From Trichosphaerium sp. ATCC 40318 (taxonomy: Eukaryota > Discosea > Flabellinia > Trichosidae): a stretch of DNA of 64,000 nt. How positions within the stretch are numbered: the stretch's first letter is position 1; every line of letters begins with the position of its first letter. The notes under the pieces were generated by a model. That model searched no databases. It was not told the DNA's origin and saw nothing but the letters and a program-made list of their open reading frames with translations. The stretch spans positions 186,001 to 250,000 of the forward strand of contig JALMLS010000299.1 of the NCBI GenBank assembly GCA_038496445.1, in the 5' to 3' direction. Positions 43,971-55,433 of the stretch are shown here, one piece after another. Made by a program: the position numbers and the translations under genes.

Positions 43971-46900
43971 TTACATTGGAAGGAACATCTTAGTAGCACA
44001 TTCGCTTTCAATCTGGTTGAGACATTTGTCCCTTTCTTGTTGGTCAGCAAACTGAAACTTTGGTGCTTTCCGCTTGTCTCGTAACTCAAGCTCCAGTTGG
44101 TTTCCTAAAGAAACGTCACAATTTCACAAAGAAAACACGTGTTTTAAAAAAAACCGTACCAGCCGGTTTTACAAGGTCAACAACGTTTGTGTAAGCTGTC
44201 ATATCCATAAACTTTTCTTTTTGCTTCTTTGTGCGTGTGTACAAAATTGCATCATTGAACACTAGCAGTTTTCCAAGGTATCGCTGTTTATCAATCATTT
44301 CTACACTATATTGCTCAATAATCTTACGCCCTGGAGCAACCAGCTTCTAGAGATAGGTGTTAGCAATGCTGTATCAAATTGTACGTGCGACGTACCTCCA
44401 TTGGAGCGCCAATTATACACCTCGTGGCTGTCAACAGCTTGGTTATATCTTCAGCCTCTTTCTTTTGGGAATTTAAGAAGCTACTGACTTTTTCAACCTT
44501 TTCTGATGCTTCTTCTAGCTTGGCATAATCCGGATGATCCTTATCAGTATATTTTTGCAAATCCTGTAGACAATGAGCATTGATAACAAAATACTAAAGG
44601 CACTTACCCGTAACAACAGCGTGTAACGTGGTATTCTTTGAACTGCATAATATTGGTGGTAAGTGAGTTGCAAAGAGATACTAAAAACGTACCAGGCATA
44701 ATTAATAAACTATAGACATTTAAACCTCGACATACTGGATCCGCCTCTGCTTTCTGACTTGTTAGATTGTCAACAATCTATGTTTGATCGTACTTGTAAC
44801 CATTTCTCAAATTTAGGGATTGTTTTAGCTCTATTAAGTGTTGCTTGAGCTTTGTCAAAGTTATTAACATATGTTGTGTATGATTTTAGGAAATCCGACT
44901 GTAGTTTAGTAAGAAAAAACCGATAGTGATACACCGATGTACCATTAACAAAAATACGTCTCCCAGAGTTTGTTTTGTGGACCACTTGGACATTTTATTA
45001 TTTAGTGCCTCGAGGATCATCATATTGTATCCGTAGAGTATCTCTACAATTGAAAATATGTCCCTTGGTTAGGTGAGTTAGTTGTTACATATTTTAAATA
45101 GTGATGAGTACCTGACTTCAGCTGCAGAAATAAAAGAATCTGTTCCTTGACACAGAGCCAGGAGAGGGTTCTGGAATCGTTTTACAAGGGTTCCCAGATC
45201 CCGAACATAATTCGCCTCCGTGTCCAGTAGTTCTTGAGCTACTTTTGTTCTCTTGAAGTGTTGTTTCGCTGATAGAATGCGTTAAAATAATAAAATAAAC
45301 TACCTCATACCTCGCTTGATCTTGACCTCATCTTGGTTTTCTGTGATCACGATGCCAGCAATCACTTTTGTTGACGACGAACTCTTTTCCTCGTTTGTGT
45401 TGGATTGTGGCGTAGGAGGTCTCATCATCCCTGGTGCATCCGATTTACTACTTGCTCGAATAGCTATTGCGTATATAAGCATATATAAGTGTAGGAATAA
45501 GTACGTGGGTGACTCGTTCTTGGGTTCTCTAGTGCCGAATAACTCTTCTCTCGTCTACCTGCATCGAAAAGACATTGTAAGTAAAATAGAGCTCAATAAG
45601 TGACAATATACCTTTTGGATTGGTGGCTGGTTCTGGGAGACCTACTTCAACTGTACTTGGATCCACGTACGCAGGCATCTTCTGTGATTTTCTTTTCATT
45701 CTTCTTGAAAGTCGTTTAAATAAACCCTTTAATTTGTCAGCCATCGCAGCCACAAGAACAACCAGTACCTTTGAGCGCCGCTTTTGTTTACCGCTGGTTT
45801 TGGGCGACGAACTTGGGCTGGCCGGTGGTGTTAATGTGGGTTTGTTGTGTACACCTTCGTGAAAGCTCTTCACTCGCGTCTCAATGTCCATCCCCAAGTT
45901 ATTTTCTGAAGCTTCCTCCGTTACAGCGAATGTAGGGGTTGTATTAGCTAAGGGCCTCGCTGGAGTGGGTGAACTGGATGGTGAAGAATTTCTAATATAA
46001 ACACTTTGCCGAACAAACGTATCCTCGAAATCATCGAACACGTGGGACTTTTAAAGTGGTTAGTGGACCCTCAATAAATATTTCTTCGTCTCACCTTGAG
46101 ATATTCTTCAACAGAGTCTTCTTCTAGATCAAATTCTGGTTCATCGTCTTCAAAATCTGTGCAGCATAAGTAACATTTTTATACATCCTTTTTTAAGTAC
46201 TCACGTGGAAAATTCATGTTAGTGATTGCCTCAAGTACAATCTCTTTCAAATACTCGTCATGAGATGTGTCCAGAAAGTTTTGTAACACAGTAGGGCCAT
46301 CTCCCTTTTGAAAATCGCGTCTGCATTTACCTGCGTTTGTTGTTAGTTCTAATCTGAAAGATTTGGTTGCATGCCATTTATTGCTAATCGCCTTATCATA
46401 TGAACAGCGCGTGGCCTAACTTGGTCCCATGTTGGCCCTTGTTCTTTAAACACGTGCAGTGCTGCAGTTATAGCGCCGTTTTGTCGTAGCTTCTCATTGA
46501 CTTCCTTGTACAAAGCAAGGTTCTCTAGCGTAGAAGCAGCGAGAGTTTGTAAATCTGGTCGATCAGTGAAGGTAACAAACGCATTTATGAGTCCTAGTTA
46601 GGGTGTTACTTGTAAACTTGAATGATAAGGGCGAACCGCTCAAAGAGCTTCCAGGGATAAACACCTCGGCAGTCTTTTCTAAAGGAATGTTAATCATACA
46701 ATCATAGACGTCAAAAGGTTACCTTCAATAGATAAATTAAGAATAGTTTTTAAAGATCCAGCACTCGCTTCATTTTTTTCTTGGGCGAGTAGAATCAATG
46801 GTTTCAATGCGTCATGATCAACCACAATCTTTCTTGCTTCGCCTGCATAGGTTTTAACATACGTAGTACAGCATGTAGCGTACTGTCAAAAAACGTAAGG

Positions 46901-48600
46901 TTAACTAAAGTTGCTGCCTAAAGTCGTTGTTATTCCAAAGAATATTTTTTTCATGAAAGGAAGTCTGTACGTGCCACTTTAGATTTTACATCAGGTCTTT
47001 CGAGCGGGGATATTAACACTTTAACAAGAGACCCAATACTATCCAATAGAAGTTGTTGTAAACCATCTGAGCAATTATTAGTATTATGTGTAATGTGGCG
47101 TTCATACCATTTCCCATTAAATTTGATAAAGCCCATGCGCTCCTCAATCGCACGTCTGCATCCTCTGCAGTCAAACGGGAAAGAATCAGTTGCACAAAAT
47201 CGGTTTCCAACAACGTTTGCTTTAACAAGGAGATCGCGTCATCTGATGTGGTGTTATTATTGCTAACAATATGAGAAATTACCTTTTGACGCCAAATTGA
47301 CAACTACACCAAGCGCTACTTTAGCTATTGTTACTTCATTCGATTGAAGGTGTGGTGGCAAACACAGCAAACCGTCTAGCCTTGCAAATTCAAGAGCACA
47401 ACTGTCTGGTTAAGACTTTAGTGTTTTCAAATTAATAATGGTAATTCGTACCCTCCCTGACCATTGCTGCGAGACATACAAGAGAATACTTAACAATTTC
47501 GCCGTCTTGGGCTCGCAGGTGTTGTATGAGAGGCTCAACAGCATTATTGTTGCACAAGTAAAGACACGCATCCAAATCTAAAGAGGGATGATTTTTAAGA
47601 ACTACACTCCAAATTTGCAGTACCTCGTCCAGTAATTGTTGCTATCGATCGAAGGCAGTAAGCTGTGGTCTCTTTTTGTTTGCTTGCTAACATCAAATGT
47701 ACTAAACACCCTGCATCGGCCTCATTGATGTTGTATTTGGCTACAAGTGGTTAATATTGAATCTTTGTACCTGACAAATCTTTTTAAAGCTACCTCTTAG
47801 CACGTTAAAATATGTCATTGCTAGCAATTTCTGAACAGCAGGCGTAAGGTCTGGCTGTTCAAGCACCCTCCTTATTTTAGATACTCCATCAGTTTTAACA
47901 AACATCGGTACAAACTTCTCTAAAAAAAAACCGTGTTTGATAAACGTTTGATAGCACGTGATAAAAACGTGATATATTGTATCATCTTACCATCTCCAGT
48001 TGCGTTGACTGCAAATGTTAGGATATCAGTGACATTTTCTGGAGTATCGTCAAAAAGGGCGACTATTCGCCTCACGTGATCTTCAGTTAGGATGGACGCA
48101 ACTTTAATTGGTCAGGAACCCACTTTTGTCAGAACAAAAAACCAAAAGAGGAACAAATTACATTACCTGTAGCGACTTGGTTTGTTATTGCTATGAGTGA
48201 GTTTATAGCAAGCCGGGCATTATTGCTCTTTAAAAAATCTAAAAACATATCAAAGCCTACGAGGAGTTATACGACATGCCGTTAAATGCTCAAAATAAAA
48301 GATCTGAACAGACCAACACAATTTAAGTTTTTACACTTGATATTTGCAGTACGTGCCTTGGCTCTGCGAAAGCATTGGTTGGACATAGAACACCGCATTG
48401 CGGCTTATTTTAATGTTTTCTGATGAAAAAACGGTGCGCCATCGGTCTACTACACTGACGTCCTCCGGTACTATAAATTAGAAATGTAGCCAGCGTCTCG
48501 TCCTACCTGGGCTTGTCTTTTCGAGTCCCGTCTCGTATTTGTACAAATAATCGAGCTTGCCAAGTATTTCTGTGTTTGTGCTACCTGTTGGAGCAGCCAT
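43971..48600 (-). CDS. Armadillo-repeat RhoGEF (ARM + DH-PH fusion)
   Basis: The start at 48600 reads MAAPTGSTNTEILGKLDYLY. Exons down to about 46180 form armadillo repeats (FLDFLKSNNARLAINSLIAI, VRRIVALFDDTPENVTDILT, AVEPLIQHLRAQDGEIVKYS, DADVRLRSAWALSNL, VLQNFLDTSHDEYLKEIVLE). A 48-nt intron (GTGAGT..CACAG, about 46162-46209) joins NMNFP in frame to FEDDEPEFDLEEDSVEEYLK. A Ser/Pro and basic linker follows (SPSSSPTPARPLA, KLKGLFKRLSRRMKRKS), then a DH domain (AQELLDTEANYVRDLGTLVK, FLKSYTTYVNNFDKAQATLN) and a PH domain (QRYLGKLLVFNDAILYTRTK). Reading through that intron would stop after EYLKKDV, so a truncated ARM-only form is also possible. The 3' end is uncertain by about 100 bp. Confidence 0.68.
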
Positions 48601-48843
48601 GGCGTTTGAGCAACAAGAGAGGATCTCTTGGGTAAAATAAAACAAAAAATTTGAAGAGGGTTTAGAATAAATGTGAATTTGGTTTTTATAGCAGTATAAA
48701 AACAACGGAAGTCGCGCAAAAGGCTAACCATACATATAATATTTACATTTTGGTGATTGCCAATCTCTTTCCTTATGTAATGGTTCTTTTTTTACTGCAA
48801 TTTGTTGAGTTCCTTTTTCTGCCCGAAGCGTTCCGGTTTTTTT

Positions 48844-49713
48844 TTACTCTCCCATCTTATCCAGGATGTTGCGTACCAAATGGTTCGTATTCCGCTGGCC
48901 AGTACGCGTTCGTGAATTTAGCATTTGCCTCTTTCTTGTTCTGTTCGCTTTGTCCTCTTGTAGTTTCATACTTCTACGTTTTATTTTCGTTTGGTGATCA
49001 ATTTGCTCTTCATGCTTTTACGGCAGAGTGTCAACTCAAAACAAATTATGGAAAAAAAAAACTTGGTCTTGCAAAAAAAAAAAAGTTAATGTTTGTACCC
49101 TTGACTTATACCTCCTTTTGAGGTGGTAATACGGGTCGCTTGCTGGACCGTCTCCATATAATTCTCTGTCCTTTTTCCTTGCTGCTTGCTCTGTCTCTCG
49201 TTTTTTCTGATCAGCTTCTTTTATTTCTTCCCAAATCTCTTCCTCACTTAATTTTACAACTTTTCTTCCTTGTTTTCTTTGTTTTCTGTACTATCATGGG
49301 CGTTACAACAGACTTTGCAGGCGACGTATATGTGTAAAAAGGCGTACCTTTTCCCTTAACCGACGTTTTTTGCGTGTAAATTTGTCGTATTTATCAAGGT
49401 CAGGACTGACTCTGTGACGATCTTTGCCCCATGGTAGAGCCGCTGGCGCTGTGTCAATGTCGTCATAAATATTTTTCTACACTTATTAGTATTGTACGCG
49501 TGGAATTCGTGTACGTGTTCTAGGCTAGCGTTTGTCTTGTGTAACGCGCTTAATGCACTTCTTTCCTGTTCGCGAGCTTTTCGCAACTCCTTATGCTCGA
49601 GTATGCTTAAAGCTATATTAAATAAGTATATTCACCGTCTTTGTAACAAAATTACCTGATGCTGGATAACGCGGCCTGCTTTTGCGTCCTCTTGGTCCAT
49701 CTCGATACGCCAT
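48844..49713 (-). CDS. Small basic coiled-coil protein, possibly nucleolar
   Basis: The start at 49713 reads MAYRDGPRGRKSRPRYPAS. Next come HKELRKAREQERSALSALHK, a Lys/Arg stretch (KDRHRVSPDLDKYDKFTRKK), WEEIKEADQKKRETEQAARK, and a C-terminal exon KIKRRSMKLQEDKANRTRKR ending RNILDKMGE. A short motif near the end (RTRTGQRN) before a final helix recalls small rRNA-processing factors of the FYV7 type, but the match is weak. Poly-A/poly-T tracts near 49050-49090 lie in an intron. Four or five small introns are required. Divergent from the TMEM135-like gene. Confidence 0.5.
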
Positions 49714-50036
49714 AGTATAAGAAGCCGACAGCTGGCAGTAGTAATTGGTTTATTTTACGTTTGGAAAATATAGAAATTAGTAGACCAGCAATGCGTTGTC
49801 AAACGCTTCAAACAATCAGTTTACATGGCTCTCTCGGCCATAGCCAAGTTGCTCAAGATGGAAACCAAGTACAGGCGTTGATTGCTTAAAGTCACGTGCT
49901 CACAGTAGAGTCTTTTTTTGGCTTACTTTGGCAAGTGTAACTCTTCATTGTTGTATAGCGGTGGTTTTTTTTACCTAGCTTTACTCCGCTGGCCTTAATC
50001 AGCCTCATTTCGAAATAATAAAACGCCGATAACACC

Positions 50037-51825
50037 ATGGATAAAGATAACACGCCAGAAGACACTACCAAAGATGGCTATGACGTGAAGGACATTCTCA
50101 CTTGGCCTGCTTGGCGCGTTGTGCATCCTACAGAGAGAAACAGCAACAAGTTTTTCTTAAAAATGCTCATGGTACGTTAGAAAATACCATAGTGACGCTA
50201 AGGGTAGCAGGAAATATTTTCAAGCGCTGCTAAAGTGTATACGCCAATTTACGCTATATCCACCTATTTCTCGAACGGTAGGAAGATAGACGTTAAATAC
50301 GCCAAAGAAGTTATAATTGCCACATTGCGTAGTAGTTCCATGATAAGTAAGCAGCTACACAAATACTCGCTACACCTTCTCACGCTAGATAGCTGTCAAT
50401 ACCGTTTGTTTTGGTTGGTTGACATGTAAACTGTTAGAATACGTCAAAGAGCACAGACCAATATATTACTTGTCTTGTGCGCTTGCCTCGTCTTATAGTG
50501 GGATCATGATCGAGAAACAATCAAGGTATGACACACTGTATTGATGTTTTATTTTTTTTTTGTGATATTTTGTAACTCTTTTTGACAGGAGAGGCGCCCT
50601 GGTATGTGCTACGGATGGGATTCACTGTTGCTAACACCTATAGGCGTCGTACGTGGGTAATATTACACTCGAGACAATTTGGCGGATGGCATGTTGGTAT
50701 CGCGTTTCTAAAATATCTAACTACTTTTAGGCTCGTGCCAGGGAACTTGTTGCACCTTTTACGTAAGCTATTACCATTGTTCTACCTGTAAAACCGTTTT
50801 GACTACTCACGTTTATTCAGAGGTGGCCTAACATTATTGTTTGCATCTGCAATGTCAATATTGTACTACTTGTTTACTCAAGAACCACAATACGCCAAAC
50901 CAATCTCTTGTGCGCGCGAATTTAAAATCAATCAACCTTTCCTACTCACTATCACTTGTTAGTTGTTTTGCGTATTTTAGTAGGTGAAGAGGGTAAACAA
51001 TCTGCGCTTGAGCGTACAATAGGAGGTTTGTTGTTTGGCGCTACATACACCAATCACTGGACAAAAGTACACTAAAATAAGTGCATTGTAGCGTTTATAA
51101 CGATTTCGGCATAGTATCACGTGCTTGTTGGCTTTATTCGCAACTTTGCTTTTGGCGTTCTAATAAAGCTCCTCGTTGTAGTAATTGGCTACATTCTAAA
51201 GAGGCGCAGCGCTAAACCAGACGAACCAATAAAGTACAGTGCCCTCAGTGCCTTATTTTTCTCTTATATTTCTACTTAGATCTTTCACCCAGCAATTAAA
51301 GGAATCTGCTGGAGAGACTTTCAAGATTGGTTTGTTCCTTGCAACACTAATCGGTGCCAATCGTCTCACTGCTGTCGTAATGCGGTCTATAGATGGCGGA
51401 AAACGACCTTCCCATGCTCTTGTAGCGGGTTTCATATCGGGTATGTTATCTTATTTCGTAACATCAGGAATTTATTGTATACAGGATTATCAATGGCAAT
51501 ATGGCAGAGTACTTCGATTGCTACGTACTTTACAGCGAAGGCTATTGAATCTGTCTTTAGTCTAGCTGTTGGAAAGGGCTTGGTATGTTTTTTATGTGTT
51601 TGTAAGTGTTTAACTTGTATACAGATTTCGTCACCTGCAAATATTGGTGCACTCGTTTGGGCAGCTTGTGTATCACTTAATCTGTATGGAATGACTTTTG
51701 AGCCACATACAGTTAGAGGCAGTTTCAAAAATTTCGTGCATAGAGCAACTGGTAATAGAGTAAAGCATTTGGAAGAACTATCAGTTCATCTTCGTAAAGT
51801 CAATAACATTCCAGAAGTACAATAA
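50037..51825 (+). CDS. TMEM135-like multi-pass membrane protein (Tim17-like repeat)
   Basis: TMEM135 proteins sit in peroxisomal or mitochondrial membranes and influence lipid and organelle dynamics. The gene opens MDKDNTPEDTTKDGYDVKDI and has several hydrophobic exons. The C-terminal half is most alike: ESAGETFKIGLFLATLIGAN, RPSHALVAGFISG, STSIATYFTAKAIESVFSLA, ANIGALVWAACVSLNLYGMT, FEPHTVRGSFKNFVHRATGN. The 'hAliAGflaG.s' and small-residue-rich helices are characteristic of the Tim17/TMEM135 fold. The N-terminal exons (about 50200-51240) contain several short introns and are less certain. It is convergent with the ANK-RapGAP gene, with 71 bp between stops. Confidence 0.68.
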
Positions 51826-51896
51826 AAACGTTTTATAGATTTCTTTATCTTACACCAAATACAATAACTCTTTTTCTTTCTTCAGGACAATGCCAA

Positions 51897-54800
51897 CTAT
51901 TTTTTACACTTTGAGAGTATGAGTCCTAAAAGCTTACTTCTGGCTTGGCTTAGCAAACCAGCAACAAAAGGAGCATGAATAGATGCTCGCTCTGCATTTA
52001 CCACTAAATAGCATGAACAAACAACAATTACACATCTTATCCGTACACTTTGAAAAGAGCCAATCGTGGAACAACTCTCCTTTGCTAAACACTGGCGGAT
52101 TAGGAACTGCAGGTCCAAACGGTGGCACTCCCTAAACATTAGTTCAGCTGTAGTTATATGTCGCGACGTGTATGTACCTCCTTAATAGCCAATTCTACCA
52201 TATATTTACCACGTTGTAGCGGTTTAACAACAATGAAGTTGTCTCGATTCATTAAGGTCCAACGATTTGTATCAAACAGAAAAAAAAGAAAAAGAGGATA
52301 CGCAAGAACTGCCCTGAAAAAGTAGGAGGTTTGAATTTCCCGTCTCCTTCCATAAACACAATGCATGTCAAGTTATTACAAATATGTTTCTTCTTTAGAA
52401 TTATACTCCTCGCGGCTGAACTAGCAGTCTACACAATTGTCAAACTCTTCCAAAATTTATGCAACTTTGATACGCACCTCATTCACTTCCTTTAGAGGAA
52501 TATATGTTGAGACATGGAACATAAACTCGAACTCACACCATCTTTGTACTATTGAATGCGTACCATCCGATTTATTAGCTAAGTTTAATTAGGATTGATG
52601 AACAAGATGGGCATTACCTGTGGTATCAAGTCCACCGGAAAAGCCTTGAAATCCCTCTAATTTTACTTTTCGGCCAAGAAAACTCAGAAACTCATCAAAA
52701 GCAGAGCTTCCTTTTGTGTTTTCGAATATTTCATCTTCAGCTGTTTGGTTTTTTGCAACGTAAATGACACCAATCTTATGACGTATTACTTTTGAATACT
52801 TGTTCTTTTGACACCTCTCATAGTCGAGTAGTTCCGACATTATACATGGGTGCTACATAAAACGTTAGGTATTAACTGACAGGTCTAGTCTTCTTACTTT
52901 TGTAGAAACCAGTGTTGCGTTGCTAAATAAGGCGTGCTCAGTAATCATCTTTGCTATCTTCTTAATTGTTGGCAGTTTCTTGGTGCGGTCTACTTTAAGA
53001 TGGAAAGTTTTATCTCCAGTCCGCACTCTAATGATACCCAACACCCGCTGCCCAGAAATACACGCGGATATTATTATTGGCTAAACAGTTAGTAAACACG
53101 CTAGATAGTGGACACGCACTTCGTCTGGATGTCCTGGAACAGGGATAGTGCCCAGTAAATTGCAGTGTTCATTTTCTACGAACTGCATACCAGAGCCATC
53201 GTCGGTGCTCTCTGAGCGGTGTTACATAAAAAACAGAATACAATTCTCATACCAGTCAACCCTTTGGAAACTTTAAAGAAATTATCTTTGTAGTGAAACG
53301 TCGTTAGCTCAGGGTCTTGAATAAACAGTTGACGGCGAGGAGATTGTCCTGAAAGTGGATCTACGGACTGCCCAAGCTCGACAATATAGCCGGGAGCATC
53401 CTAGGTATGTCAACAACGAGAGTACATCAACTACTACCAAACCTTTACAATGTCCACATCTGTGGGTATTTCGTTTGTCTAAATGTATAAATACAATCAA
53501 CTTTCTGTGCAACGTGCGTACGCTTTCTATCTCACCAATGTTTCCCCAAAGATCTTCAAACTTAAGGAGAGCCAGTGAGCTCTTGAACGGTACTTTAATA
53601 CGCTTAAATGCATTACTACGCCTTCGTATCTACCAAACCAATTAGACACAATAAAGCAGTATCTAACTAACAATTGGTGGGGTGTCCTCATCGCGAATTT
53701 GCAGTCCAAAAGCTGCTGCGGCATCATACTTTCGCTTTGTGGTAGTACGAGAACTCTGGATAAGTTTAGATAATTTATATGTGAAATTGCAAACTACTAC
53801 CTTTGGTATTCTGTGTATCCTGCTAACTGACTTTGGCATTTGAATATGCACTTTCATATCTATGCGACTATCATCTATTTCCTTGCTGGTCCGTAGTGTG
53901 TTGTGTTTGCGCCGCATTTTTTTCTGCTTGGGTCTACTTGTCTCCATGACAGTTATTTTAGTTGGTCTTTCTTTCTTAGGTCTCTTTTTCTTTTCTTTGT
54001 GTTTTCCTTTCAACTCTGTTGCGTGGTTAGCCGGAATCTTCCATAAATAAAATCAGAGGTACTTTTGAAAAAATCTACTATGTGATCGCGTTTACACATT
54101 TGCCCTTCTTCCATTGGTGTACCAAAAGGTCCCTTACGACGAATTACTGACATGATGCTACTATGCTACATACCACAGTGTCTACTTCTGCTCCAAAACT
54201 GATGAGTACTTGTACAGACTGGAGATTGCCTTTCCGAGCTGCAAGATGTAGCGCTATCTATTATTAACACTTATCCTCATCCAACTGTACTTACCAGTCT
54301 CTTTCAAACTGTTCGTTGCATCGACAGTAGCACCGTTTGTGAGTAAAAATAGCAAATTTCCTGGGCCAGACTGTTGGATCAGTTAGTATCAACACTACAA
54401 TTAGCAAACTACCTTCAAGGCTGCGTTGTGTAAGCAAGTTTGTCCATGCTCGTTGCAAGAATTTACATCAACAGTTCCCAATTGAAGCATGATATGAGCA
54501 ATAAATAGAACTCTACATTTTAGCTAAGTTTGGCTACGATTTCTTTTGTAGTGTCGTACGAGTCGCTACATTTACATTGCATCAGGTAGTGTAATGGAGT
54601 AGATCCGGATGCATTCTTTGCATGTCATTAGTGCAAATATATAAACAATACTATCGTACCTTTGCCCCAGGATCCGCCCCTGCGTGGATAAGCTTTTCTG
54701 CGATATCAGCGTGCCCTGCAGCTGCTGCACAGTGCAGTGGTGTCCACCCGTTTTTGTCTTTTGACTTGGGTTCGTTTAGTATACGTTTTACAAGCTAAAA

Positions 54801-55193
54801 GTACCGTAATAGAGGCTACTTTTTGCAATAAAACCGTGCAAACATCTGTTGAGCCCTAGATTGGTTAAATAATTTTATTGAGGAATATGATTTACCTCAT
54901 ACGCGGCTACGTGCAACGCAGTTTGCCCTTGACAAGGTTAGCTGACCAGTATTGTTGTAAAAAAGGAATATGCCGTTGATGACACCATACACCTCGATAG
55001 AGCACGTACCAAACTCGTCTACCTCATTCACAAAGCAAGAACCGTACGCGATCAGTTGTTCAACATTTTTACTATCACCGAGCTTTGCTGCATGATGAAG
55101 TGGATAGCGAGCATTCATATATGAACTTGTTTCAATTGGCTTTGTGCTGATTGGTTGTGACGCTAACTTTGGTGTACTCCTAGAGTTCTTCAT
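51897..55193 (-). CDS. Ankyrin-repeat RapGAP protein
   Basis: From ATG 55193 (MKNSRSTPKLASQPI) ankyrin repeats run to about 54200: YPLHHAAKLGDSKNVEQLIA, GQTALHVAAYE, NGWTPLHCAAAAGHADIAEK, ASGSTPLHYLMQC, HGQTCLHNAALK, TALHLAARKGNLQSVQVLIS. A very basic linker follows (KHKEKKKRPKKERPTKITVM). The RapGAP domain starts before RHKIGVIYVAKNQTAEDEIF, with SSAFDEFLSFLGRKVKLEGF, GFSGGLDTTGNAH, RWCEFEFMFHVSTYIPL, CIVFMEGDGKFKPPTF and RASIHAPFVAGLLSQARSKL. RapGAPs stimulate GTP hydrolysis by Rap/Ras-like GTPases using a catalytic Asn; I could not place that residue with certainty because an intron falls close to it. Introns 40-60 nt. Confidence 0.75.
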
Positions 55194-55433
55194 ATTAGCT
55201 AGTACATCTATTTGCAAGTGTATATAGTGGCGTCACTACGTGACTAAGTTTAAGGTGTGCACTTTAAGTTGCTCAGTAAAAAAGCAGAATCTATCTGTTT
55301 TAAATCAGTTACTCATTCCATTTGAAGAGCTTCCACATGGCGCTGCACGAAATTAGGGTAAAGAATTAGCAGTTAGCGTGCAATTTCAAAGTGGCTAGAT
55401 CCATTTTGCAAATGTATTTACAATGTATTGTTC

